In this document: positions 33,925 to 41,779 of the stretch, piece by piece
How positions within the stretch are numbered: position 1 is the stretch's first letter
Layout of the letters: each line of letters begins with the position of its first letter
Assembly (NCBI RefSeq): GCF_003034915.1
Contig: NZ_PZJX01000061.1
Span: forward strand, 1 to 64,000
Reading direction: 5' to 3'
DNA length: 64,000 nucleotides
From: Mesorhizobium helmanticense
GTDB lineage: Bacteria; Pseudomonadota; Alphaproteobacteria; Rhizobiales; Rhizobiaceae
Made by a program: the position numbers and the translations under genes
The notes under the pieces: generated by a model
Databases searched by the model: none
What the model saw: the letters and a program-made list of their open reading frames with translations, nothing else
What the model was told of the DNA's origin: nothing

Positions 33925-34209
33925 GAGAGAGGGAAAGAGGGCTCCGCCCTCTCTCCCTCGCAAGCGAAAAAGCGGTCTCCCCGTCCTTCCTCCGCGCGGC
34001 CAATGCCGCGCTCCGTGCAGGATCCACGCGGATCCGCATGCGCGGATCAGCGTGGACCCTCCGGCTTCGCCTGCGGGCGGGCGAACCCCCTCCCCTTTTT
34101 CCCTTGCCTCCCTCTCTCCCGCTGTTCCGCACGAGCTCGGCAGCAGGAGCGGGCTCCTGCCCCTCGGGCAAGAGCAGGACCGCTTCGCGGAGAAAGGAAG
34201 GGCTAGACC
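33925..34209 (+). promoter_or_regulatory. GC-rich structured leader, copy 1
   Basis: An untranslated stretch directly before the gene at 34210, sharing several blocks with the leader at 47718-48008, including an identical 30-nt block (33973-34002 here) and GCTGTTCCGCACGAGCTCGG. It folds into several hairpins: GAGGGC-TCC-GCCCTC, a long stem around GGATCCGCATGCGCGGATC, TGCCC-CTC-GGGCA, and CCGC-TTCG-CGG just before the ribosome site (GGAAGG). It could be a structured 5' UTR, a promoter array or a site for plasmid proteins. Confidence 0.55.
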
Positions 34210-34659
34210 ATGAAACAGACCGGTTACCTATTGGACCCCGAAACGACGATTGTTCGCGCGGTCGAGTTTCCGGCCGGGAACAGCTACAAACCGCTGTATG
34301 ACCTGATCGGCTGCCGAATGATCGAGGTTGTGCGCTTCGATGAACGGCATTCCCTGTTCGTCGACGAGGAGGGGTTGCGTGACGGGCTGAGCGCCTTCAC
34401 CATTTTTGAAGGCTACCCGCAGCCATTGGCCGGGAAAATCGTTCTCGTCGGCGGCGATGGAAGCGCGCCCTACGCCTCTCCCCTGATCAGCGTTGAAGAT
34501 GCAGCAGCCTATTTCAAGTGCTGCCGCCCAGTACTGGACCCCGTGTTTGCGACCGGCGACGAAGTGACGGCGGGAGGGCTGATCATCGCAGGCGTGTTGA
34601 TGGGCTTGCAGGTTCGCATCGAGCGCCGCGCTCCCACCATTGTGGAAGGAGAGGCGTGA
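34210..34659 (+). CDS. DUF3846-like plasmid protein
   Basis: A 149-residue protein: GYLLDPETTIVRAVEFPAG, YKPLYDLIGCRMIEVVRFDE, HSLFVDEEGLRDGLSAFTIF then PLAGKIVLVGGDGSA. The layout of a short beta-rich N-terminus with L-x-x-L-I-G-C/A and D-E-G matches small DUF3846-type proteins found on plasmids and phages. It is the first gene behind GC-rich leader 1 and overlaps the next gene by 1 nt (TGATG), so they are one operon. Function unknown. Confidence 0.6.
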   Translation: MKQTGYLLDPETTIVRAVEFPAGNSYKPLYDLIGCRMIEVVRFDERHSLFVDEEGLRDGLSAFTIFEGYPQPLAGKIVLVGGDGSAPYASPLISVEDAAAYFKCCRPVLDPVFATGDEVTAGGLIIAGVLMGLQVRIERRAPTIVEGEA

Positions 34660-35666
34660 TGACAGTCGCCATTGTCGAAAACGGGACGCTCGTCGTCTCC
34701 GTTGGAGGCTTCGCCGCGAGTATCGCGGCGAAGGCCATCGAGCACCAGTTCGACGCCCTCACCCATTTTCCGGACCGGCGCGCAAATATCGAGCTCGACG
34801 AGCTTGCAGCGCGTCTCAATGACTTTGCGGCCTATGTCGAGGACCTGGCCGGCAAGGGCGATATTGCACCCGAGTTTAATGGCGTCGCCGAGGTCGAGGC
34901 GTTCGCGCGGCGTCATATTGATTTGGCACGGCGGTTTTGGGCGGCGGAAGGACGGTGCATGAACTGGTTCATCACCGGCCCCGCACGCTTTCCTGTCGCC
35001 CGGAACGAAAAGCGCAGGAAGGTCGCAGACGCCCGCCGTGCCGACCTGACCGCGCATCCAGTCACAGCCCGCAAAGCCGTTAAGCGGAAAGCCTTACCGC
35101 ATGGGGCGGATGACGAGCCGATCCGCTCGGGAGATCCCGCTGCCGTCGAGAAGATCAAGGCCAAGATCGAGGCCTTGGCGCTCTCCATCGACAAGGCCAA
35201 GGCGGCGAATGCGATCATCCGTCGCATGGAGAGGGACGGCGCGGACGATGCCGCCATGATCAAGGCTGTGGTCGAGCAAACCGGCACGTCGGCCGCGATC
35301 GCCGTGCGCGGCATTGTGCTGGCCGACTGGCAATGGAAACGCGGCTTCGACACGGCGGGCAACCGGGCTGAAATCCGTCGCCTGCAATCACGACTGAAAT
35401 CACTGGCGAGGATGCAGGAGCGGGGAAACGAAAGTCAGACCGTCAAGACCGGAATCGGAGCCGTCGAGATCATCGAGAACGTCGGCATGGCGCGCATTCA
35501 GATGATCTTCCCGGCCAAGCCCGACGAGACGACAAGGCGGGTGCTGAAGGCCAACGGCTTTCGCTGGTCACCGTCGCAAGGCGCTTGGCAGCGCCATCTT
35601 AACGAGGCCGGACGATGGGGGACCGAACGGGTGATGAAAGCCATCACTGCCGAGGGCGCCGCGTGA
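34659..35666 (+). CDS. Plasmid hypothetical protein with DUF3560-like C-terminal motif
   Basis: A 335-residue protein. The middle (EKIKAKIEALALSIDKAKAA, NAIIRRMERDGADDAAMIKA) is helical. The C-terminus reads GMARIQMIFPAKPDETTRRV, LKANGFRWSPSQGAWQRHLN, a block found at the end of DUF3560-type plasmid proteins (l-k-x-x-G-F-R-W-S-P-x-x-x-x-W-Q-R). The start ATG overlaps the upstream stop. A strong hairpin covers its own stop codon. The role is unknown, probably plasmid maintenance or DNA processing. Confidence 0.6.
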   Translation: MTVAIVENGTLVVSVGGFAASIAAKAIEHQFDALTHFPDRRANIELDELAARLNDFAAYVEDLAGKGDIAPEFNGVAEVEAFARRHIDLARRFWAAEGRCMNWFITGPARFPVARNEKRRKVADARRADLTAHPVTARKAVKRKALPHGADDEPIRSGDPAAVEKIKAKIEALALSIDKAKAANAIIRRMERDGADDAAMIKAVVEQTGTSAAIAVRGIVLADWQWKRGFDTAGNRAEIRRLQSRLKSLARMQERGNESQTVKTGIGAVEIIENVGMARIQMIFPAKPDETTRRVLKANGFRWSPSQGAWQRHLNEAGRWGTERVMKAITAEGAA

Positions 35667-35675
35667 GCGGCGCCC
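35654..35675 (+). terminator. Perfect GC hairpin across the stop codon of the 34659 gene
   Basis: GGGCGCCGC-GTGA-GCGGCGCCC is a 9-bp perfect stem whose loop contains the TGA stop. No T tract follows, so it may protect the mRNA 3' end or pause ribosomes rather than act as a classical terminator. Confidence 0.4.
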
Positions 35676-35901
35676 GATGATCCAGGCGAAGACGGAGCAA
35701 TCAATCACCATGTCCTAGCACAACGGCCAGAATGGTGATCCGATCGCGCGGTCGCCCTAGCCATGCCCTGGCTGTAACGCGGCTAACGGTGCCATCCATC
35801 CTGACATGAATGCGCCGACGGTCGTGCTACCGTGAAAGCGCGGCCGACTGGGTACGACACCGGTCTGGCAGCCTGCCATGAAGTGAAGGGGAGAGTTCAC
35901 C

Positions 35902-36372
35902 ATGTCCAGGATCAATCGCCGCGCCTTGCTTCTCAACGCCGGCAGCGCCGTTATCGCCTCGACGGTTGCGGCAACGGCTCTCGCCACAGAGCCGCGACGC
36001 CGGGACCGGGAACTGTCCCGCGATCTGCGGGCGTTGATCAAGGCGCACAAGGCAGCATACGCGGCGTTCGGCAAGGCAATCCACGAAATGGACGGCGGTA
36101 ACCGCGACCACGACAGAGCCAGCCGGGCTGAGGAAAGGGCGCTGCTGGCTGTATGCGGCTATCCTGCGGTCAGGGAAGGCGATCGCCGGGCCAAGGCCCG
36201 CTATCTCTTGAAAATCGAGGCGCGCGGTGAGCTCGACCTGGCAGAGCACATGCAGGCTCTTCTTCGCTCGACGATGCGGAATGGATATAGGCCGAAACCG
36301 CCCCACGGGTTCGGTAAGGCTGCGCGAGATAGAGCGCGCTCAGCGGCAGCGGAGGCGCCGTCAAGCGGCTAG
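35902..36372 (+). CDS. Tat-exported hypothetical protein
   Basis: A 156-residue protein with a twin-arginine-like signal (SRINRRALLLNAGSAVIAST, cleavage near ALA) and a basic helical mature region (RELSRDLRALIKAHKAAYAA, RRAKARYLLKIEARGELDLA). GGGGAGAG precedes the ATG. It overlaps the convergent HEPN-like gene by 12 nt. No family recognised; probably periplasmic. Confidence 0.6.
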   Translation: MSRINRRALLLNAGSAVIASTVAATALATEPRRRDRELSRDLRALIKAHKAAYAAFGKAIHEMDGGNRDHDRASRAEERALLAVCGYPAVREGDRRAKARYLLKIEARGELDLAEHMQALLRSTMRNGYRPKPPHGFGKAARDRARSAAAEAPSSG

Positions 36373-36993
36373 ATCATTGAACTTCCTGAGGAAGGCCTCT
36401 TGGAGCGATGCGTCGGCCGTCAATGCGATACCGTAGTCGTTGATGTAGCCTTCGATAACGCCCTGGAAGCTGTCGCGATTAACGATCTTCTTCTGGCAAT
36501 CGATGGCGATGGTGCCGGTCACCCAGATAATCCAACCATTCTTCGTTCTGGCCTCGTGCAGGAGCGCACAGCGAACGTTGCTGTAAAAATCTCCCGCGTC
36601 GCCCTTGGAAAATAGTTTGTCGAAAGGTGCAGTCTGAAAAAGGAAATCGACAAAGAGTTCGCGGCTGTTTTGGTATTCATGCGGAGACTGCGCGTTCTTG
36701 TGCCGATAGTTTTTGCCGGCACGGGTCGCCGCAAGAAACTCGATCAGCGCGCACTGGATCGAAACGATGGTGAAACCCTCGCCTTCCCATTCACCTTTAT
36801 CCCGCACCATCGCGATGGGCTTCAGATAGCGGCTACGGAGTCTGCCGAGCAGAAATTTGTCGAAAGCCTCGGCCCAAACGTCGGCGCCGCCACCAGGAAC
36901 GAGTTGCTTGGCAAACTTCGTCCAATCATCCTTTGTTTTGCCCGGAGCGATAAACTCGGACCGAGCGCCGCGGCTGGTAGCAGTTTGGCTCAA
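36361..36993 (-). CDS. HEPN-like protein, copy A
   Basis: A 210-residue helical protein. FYSNVRCALLHEARTKNGW contains R-x4-H (RCALLH), the Rx4-6H signature of HEPN RNases. GEWEGEGFTIVSIQCALIEF and LQEAFLRKFNDLAA are shared with the paralogue at 62116. The start overlaps the end of the Abi-like gene by 4 nt, so the two are co-translated. HEPN proteins are common effectors of abortive infection and toxin systems, which fits the neighbouring ABC-3C cassette. RNase activity is inferred from the motif. Confidence 0.6.
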   Translation of the reverse strand: MSQTATSRGARSEFIAPGKTKDDWTKFAKQLVPGGGADVWAEAFDKFLLGRLRSRYLKPIAMVRDKGEWEGEGFTIVSIQCALIEFLAATRAGKNYRHKNAQSPHEYQNSRELFVDFLFQTAPFDKLFSKGDAGDFYSNVRCALLHEARTKNGWIIWVTGTIAIDCQKKIVNRDSFQGVIEGYINDYGIALTADASLQEAFLRKFNDLAA

Positions 36994-37862
36994 CGCTGGT
37001 CTCCTGACTGGCGGCTTAGGCGCTCATGCTCAGACATGAGGAAGGTCACGTAGCTTCGGATAAGATTGCAATAGAGCCTGCCATCGGCGGGCCCGATGGT
37101 AATGCCGGATTTGAGGTCGAGGCCGTGACGAACGCCGCCGCCGGTCGGCGATGAGAGGTAGCCGTGAAGGGCGCCCAGCCACGTCAGGACCTGCTCCAGC
37201 ATCGTTCCCTTCTGGTGGCGCCTGAGTTCATTCGCGATTTTGTTGAAGTATCTTTCTTCAACGGTTGCCTCGCCTGCGTTCAGCCCGCGAAAGGCTGTCA
37301 TCACCGATTCCATCAGCCATAGGATTTCCCCTACCGCTTGCCTCGGTCTGCCCTCGGCAAGCAGTTGTTCTGACTGTCGGAAGGATTCGCTGATAATCTG
37401 CTGCGCCTTTTCGTCAAGCGATTCATATCGCTCCGGAACGGGGATCGGCTTGTGAATGCCGGTGGCCACTATACGCGGCGGATGGATTTCATATCCGGCA
37501 TTGTGTTCGGCGAGTATCCGGTTCAGGCGGGCCGCGTCCGGCAATGCGATTTCGGGGCTGCTGCGCAAAGCCTCGCATGCCTCGTAGAACGCATCAATGA
37601 ACAACGGTGCGTTCTGCCCGGCGGAAACCATGCTGTTGTAAAGGTCGGATTCTGCCCAACCTACATCCGAGCTCGAATATGCAGTTGCTCCGTACGAGTT
37701 GGAAAAATAGCTCTTGAAATGCTCCAAGATCCGCTTTCGCGAAGGACCTTGTGACGCAATGATGCCGACGAGCGAGTTAAACTCGTTCACCACAGCGCGC
37801 GGAATTTCTCCGGGCGAGTCAAATCTCCAAGCTGCTTCGAACTGCATAGCGTGCCCCATCAT
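36990..37862 (-). CDS. Abortive-infection-like protein
   Basis: A 290-residue protein. The N-terminal 130 residues end with LPDAARLNRILAEHNAGYEI HPP, resembling AbiJ N-terminal-type domains. The C-terminal half is helical (AQQIISESFRQSEQLLAEGR, VGEILWLMESVMTAFRGLNA, LTWLGALHGYLSSPTGGGVR) with VRHGLDLKSG, like the H/R-N-x-x-x-x-H-G end of Abi C-terminal HEPN domains. An internal ATG at 37847 may be the true start. It lies 108 nt downstream of the ABC-3C ATPase and overlaps the HEPN-like gene. The Abi label is tentative. Confidence 0.5.
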   Translation of the reverse strand: MMGHAMQFEAAWRFDSPGEIPRAVVNEFNSLVGIIASQGPSRKRILEHFKSYFSNSYGATAYSSSDVGWAESDLYNSMVSAGQNAPLFIDAFYEACEALRSSPEIALPDAARLNRILAEHNAGYEIHPPRIVATGIHKPIPVPERYESLDEKAQQIISESFRQSEQLLAEGRPRQAVGEILWLMESVMTAFRGLNAGEATVEERYFNKIANELRRHQKGTMLEQVLTWLGALHGYLSSPTGGGVRHGLDLKSGITIGPADGRLYCNLIRSYVTFLMSEHERLSRQSGDQR

Positions 37863-37970
37863 AAACTACCGCAAGAAGGGCTGACCTTGCAAAGCTTATG
37901 GTGGTCTGCAAGATCGCCGCGCTGGCAGCCATCGCACTATTATGCTGGCAGCTCTGAGGAACTGCCTTGA

Positions 37971-39842
37971 TTACGGGGCGGGCGGCGCGGAATCGACCGG
38001 GAAGAACCCATAGCGGCCAACGCCTTCGATCTTCGTGAATTTGACCGCTTGATCTGAGGCCTGAATATCGGATGGGGGATCGGTGTTCTCAATAACAAGC
38101 ACCTGCCTGTCGTCTTCCAGGTTCGCAAGGAACTCGAAAAAATGTGAATTTAGGTCGGTGCCGCTTAGATCGTCGCCGTCCCCTTCCGGCTCCCGGTAAG
38201 AAAGCAGCGGCGAGTCAAGGACGACGAAACCGGGATGCGGGGTGTCGGATTGCCTGCAATACTGGAGAAGGCTGATCGTGAACGCTGCCTGCGTGATGGC
38301 GCGTAGCCCCTTGCCGAACGAGGTGCGATTTTTGCCGTTGATGACTAGGTCCCGCGTCTTGGCTTCGAAGTGAACGCGGTCGATCTCGGGAAAATGCCAT
38401 GCTTTCAGCGTGGAGAGAACGATACCGGCAAATTTGTCGGCAGTCGCGCTGGGCAGGTCGACCTCGCTAAGGCTGTTTCCGCCATCCCCGGATGCATCGC
38501 CTTCCCGCTCCAGCGCGGCCTTGCGTTGCTCAAAGTCCGATAGGCCGCGGTAGATCGCAAGCGCTTCGCGCACTTCACCATCCTTGTCGGCCAATTGTCT
38601 GTAAGCCGTTCTGAGCTGACGCAGATTGGGAGCGACTACCCGGTCTATCTCGCCCGACACCGAGGCAAGCTGCTCCTCGAGAGCCGGAAGGCGACGCTCG
38701 AAGCTCACGGCTTCCTTGCGTAATGTTGCAATTGTCTGGGTGAGCTCACTTTGACGAACTTCAATCTTGCGTATCTCGGACTGAGCGGCGGCGACTGCCT
38801 TATCGACATCGAAATCGCATTCGGCCTTACGATGATGTTCCGGGGCCGAACCGCAGAACGGACAGATGCCGGCACCGAGAGCCCCAAAGAGACTGCCTGC
38901 TTCTTCAATGCCGCGCAATCGGTCCGTATCGGACCGATAGTGCGCGTCGAGCAAGGTGAAGCGGTCCAAAAGGGAGGTTATCTCAGTGAGTCGGTCTCTT
39001 CCTTCTTCGACGCGGCGTGCGATATCTCTACGGCGTCCGGCGGCATCCTTGAACTCGGATTCGGAGACGACAAGAAGCTCGCCTTGCGAGCGCATGGAGT
39101 CACCAAGCCGCTCGCGCTGGGTTTCCAGTTCATCCGGCGGACCGGCCAGTTCTTTGACCTGGCGGCGGTGGCTTTCTATCAGTTGGTCCAGCAAGTCGAG
39201 CTGGGCGCTGCGGCTTTGTTCTTCCGGGGTGCGCGGCTGCGTGGTCGCGAGTTTGGAGTCGTCGACTCCGGTGAGCAGAAGCTTGAAGACGGATGTGTTC
39301 GTCGTGTCGGCCGTATAGTTGCCGTCCGACAGCGGCGAGCGCTGCTGGATGATCTCTTCCTCGTTGATGATTACCAAACGGGCAAGATTGCGGAAGCTCA
39401 GGCTGTTCGTGTCGCCACGCTTGTTCCTTCTTACCCGTTTGTGGGCGAGGTCGAGCATTGCAAGCAGGTAGGCCGAGAGGTTTCCCTCATTCCGCTCGCT
39501 ATGGATATCGGCAAGCGTTGTGCCATCGCCCTCGGGAAGCTTATCAGAGTAGAGACCGTCGAAGAGACGAAACGCACCGCCCTCGGTGCTTCTCACCAGC
39601 GTGAACTGGTGCCCTTCCAGCGTTTCCATCGCGAGCAAGATCTGGTCGTAGCCGACCCGCTCCGGAATATCGCGTAGCGGCCCTTTGCCGCCGAGCATAA
39701 AATCGATGGCGTCGACAATGAAGGATTTTCCGGTGTTCGAAGCGCCATGGACGACATTCAGGCCGGGGCCGAAGGCGATGGTCGCGAACTTGCGCGCCGG
39801 TCCATGAAAACTGAGATGCCGCAGGCGCAGACCTTTCGTCAT
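37971..39842 (-). CDS. ABC-3C system ATPase, DUF3732/SMC-like
   Basis: A 623-residue SMC/RecN-like ABC ATPase. Walker A GASNTGKS is at 33-40, then long coiled-coil arms (about 205-320 and 345-420) separated by a zinc-hook-like CPFC at 327-330; the Walker B region is FVVLDSP (539-545). In this family the ATPase is one of three partners of predicted ABC-three-component conflict systems. Its start overlaps the middle-component gene by 4 nt. It should sense or clamp nucleic acid and trigger the effector encoded two genes upstream. Confidence 0.8.
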   Translation of the reverse strand: MTKGLRLRHLSFHGPARKFATIAFGPGLNVVHGASNTGKSFIVDAIDFMLGGKGPLRDIPERVGYDQILLAMETLEGHQFTLVRSTEGGAFRLFDGLYSDKLPEGDGTTLADIHSERNEGNLSAYLLAMLDLAHKRVRRNKRGDTNSLSFRNLARLVIINEEEIIQQRSPLSDGNYTADTTNTSVFKLLLTGVDDSKLATTQPRTPEEQSRSAQLDLLDQLIESHRRQVKELAGPPDELETQRERLGDSMRSQGELLVVSESEFKDAAGRRRDIARRVEEGRDRLTEITSLLDRFTLLDAHYRSDTDRLRGIEEAGSLFGALGAGICPFCGSAPEHHRKAECDFDVDKAVAAAQSEIRKIEVRQSELTQTIATLRKEAVSFERRLPALEEQLASVSGEIDRVVAPNLRQLRTAYRQLADKDGEVREALAIYRGLSDFEQRKAALEREGDASGDGGNSLSEVDLPSATADKFAGIVLSTLKAWHFPEIDRVHFEAKTRDLVINGKNRTSFGKGLRAITQAAFTISLLQYCRQSDTPHPGFVVLDSPLLSYREPEGDGDDLSGTDLNSHFFEFLANLEDDRQVLVIENTDPPSDIQASDQAVKFTKIEGVGRYGFFPVDSAPPAP

Positions 39843-40342
39843 GCGCGCGCACCGAGGCTTCGTTCGACGTTCTGGAACTCCACGACCCAGGTATCGAAAA
39901 ACTCGCGCATCAACGCATCGAGGGCGGCGTCCGTGTAATCGGCGAGATGATAGACGAGCCAGTCTGCGCGGCTCTTCAAGGCAGTCAGGTAGGGTGTGCT
40001 CAAGGAATCGAGGAACATCGCGGCCGACTCACCGGCGCGATAGGAGATTCCGTATTCGTCGACAACGCGCACGACCAGATCGCGGGTCATCATCAAGTGC
40101 AGCGCGTCCTGAACCACACGGCGGCGAACTTCCGTTGCCGGCGTCTGGATCGGCGTCGCCGGGTGGAGGTCGTCGGGTCCGCCCAGTTGATGTGTTCGGA
40201 CCAGCAGATAGTCGAAAGCCGTCAGCCGCTGGATGTCATAGGCGCGCGGAAATGTAAAGCCAAGAACCGCGACCGCGCGTACGCCCGCCTCGAGGGGGCC
40301 GTTGAAAGTCAGCGAAAACTGGTCGCGTGCTACTTCGTCCAT
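39839..40342 (-). CDS. ABC-3C middle component
   Basis: A 167-residue helical protein: LTFNGPLEAGVRAVAVLGFT, AYDIQRLTAFDYLLVRTHQL, ALHLMMTRDLVVRVVDEYGI, GESAAMFLDSLSTPYLTALK, EFFDTWVVEFQNVE. Start, size and position between effector and ATPase fit the middle component of ABC-3C systems, usually a winged-helix-type adaptor (note the R-L-x-x-x-D-Y-L-L-V start). It overlaps the effector gene by 13 nt and the ATPase gene by 4 nt. Confidence 0.75.
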   Translation of the reverse strand: MDEVARDQFSLTFNGPLEAGVRAVAVLGFTFPRAYDIQRLTAFDYLLVRTHQLGGPDDLHPATPIQTPATEVRRRVVQDALHLMMTRDLVVRVVDEYGISYRAGESAAMFLDSLSTPYLTALKSRADWLVYHLADYTDAALDALMREFFDTWVVEFQNVERSLGARA

Positions 40343-41502
40343 TTTAGACGGTCTTCATTGGCAAGCTGATGGCAGATACCGCGCTTATCTTTCACGAGTG
40401 CGCTCGCACCCAGCGGGTGGGCGTCGAGCAAAACGTCCTGCGCTGCCTGTGTTACAGCCTTGACGCGCTCAAACCCGTCAGCATGGTCGCCATCGGCGGT
40501 GTCCGCTACACCATGGTAGATTTCATCCTGCAAGCCCTCGAATGTGCCTGGCTCCACTTTGTCCCGAACAAAAACGCGTAAAGCTTCTGCGTGATAGAAA
40601 CACTCGCGCTGCCGCTTGAAATGATCTTCGAGCGGCTTCCATGCTTTCAGCGCGGCAAGGCCGGGAACTTCTGCCTTCGTGTGGTCGGCATAGGCTGCCA
40701 GGAGGCGCGCCACATAGACGCTCTCGTGATCCGCCAGATCGGTCGGCGGGGCGCCAACGACCGGACGCGGCGGCAGGCCGCCGCCGAAGCGTGCGATGAA
40801 ATAGGGCGTGGCGCGATGTTGCTCGATGACTTCGCGGGGCGACACGGGCTGGAAGATCGAGAAGTCGAAGGCGTCGACATATTCGGCGAATTTGCCTTCG
40901 AGATTTATGTGCTGCGTTGCGGTGATCTTGTCAGCGACGGCCTTCGGCCAAGCCTCGATCAGGGCCGCTTTTAGTGCGGGACTATTCGTGAGGTACTGGG
41001 TGAGCGTCGTTCCGGTTCCGCGCGGGGCGACGAAGTAATACGCGCGCGGCGGCGCAAAATCGCCGCGAAACGAGTACCAGAGCATCTTGCCGATTTCGGG
41101 CCACGCCGTGCCGGGCGTGATGGCGTCGCGGTAGTGTTTGCACTGGTAGTTGTCCCAGATGCCTTGCAGATAATTCTTGTCTTCAAACCCGGCGACATCG
41201 ATGCCGCGATCGTTCGCGCCGGTATAACGCAGGACCTTGTGATACTTGGTTTTGAGGGACGAAACCCACTCGTCGATGAAGGTCTCCCATTGCGCCGGAT
41301 CGTAGGTGACGATGCGGACCAGAGGCTCGATTGGCGGCCCGCTCTGCACCTGCGTTGGTGAGAGCATCGTCGGGCTCGGCGGCGGCGGCGCTATTTCGGC
41401 AAAATCCGCAGCTGCGCCGTCCATCGACGGCGCGGCAGTGTCGCGGCTTGCAGTTAAGATTTCTGAATCGCCTATCATGTTATTATAAGGAACCGCGGGC
41501 AA
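40330..41502 (-). CDS. ABC-3C effector with Mrr-like restriction-nuclease domain
   Basis: A 390-residue protein. After a proline-rich N-terminus, residues 70-125 form a restriction-endonuclease-like core: WETFIDEWVSSL (acidic helix), GANDRGIDVAGF with Asp102, and NYQCKHY with Gln120 and Lys122, the D ... Q-x-K pattern of Mrr-type nucleases. The remainder, with DLADHESVYVARLLAAYADH and a histidine/acid-rich C-terminal domain (CHQLANEDRLKW), matches the C-terminal domain of ABC-3C effectors. It is the first gene of the operon. An internal ATG at 41478 is an alternative start. Confidence 0.75.
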   Translation of the reverse strand: MPAVPYNNMIGDSEILTASRDTAAPSMDGAAADFAEIAPPPPSPTMLSPTQVQSGPPIEPLVRIVTYDPAQWETFIDEWVSSLKTKYHKVLRYTGANDRGIDVAGFEDKNYLQGIWDNYQCKHYRDAITPGTAWPEIGKMLWYSFRGDFAPPRAYYFVAPRGTGTTLTQYLTNSPALKAALIEAWPKAVADKITATQHINLEGKFAEYVDAFDFSIFQPVSPREVIEQHRATPYFIARFGGGLPPRPVVGAPPTDLADHESVYVARLLAAYADHTKAEVPGLAALKAWKPLEDHFKRQRECFYHAEALRVFVRDKVEPGTFEGLQDEIYHGVADTADGDHADGFERVKAVTQAAQDVLLDAHPLGASALVKDKRGICHQLANEDRLKWTK

Positions 41503-41779
41503 GTTGCTGTCAATGACGGGCTATTTCAGTCAACCGGGCAATACCCAAGTATAGCGCCGCTCGGATCTTTGTGGCTCGCCCGGCGCGGCGCCTTGGAGAC
41601 AAGAGAGCGAACCGGAGCACCTGGACTACTGGGAAACGTCCCCGGTGGTCGGTGTAAGCTGGACAAATCGGGAAAAGCGCGCTAGCGCGTCGGTTCAAAA
41701 TCGTCCCATTGTGCACTCCGCTACCGGGTCAGTGCGGCGAGCGCGATGGCCGCGGTCCCTCAAACATCCACTCGTCTAC

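Noticed and set aside
34583..34819. Short minus-strand frame at the start of the 34659 gene
   Set aside because: Serine-rich alternative frame without ribosome site.
38751..39677. 308-codon plus-strand frame opposite the ABC-3C ATPase
   Set aside because: Antisense to a gene with Walker motifs and coiled coils.
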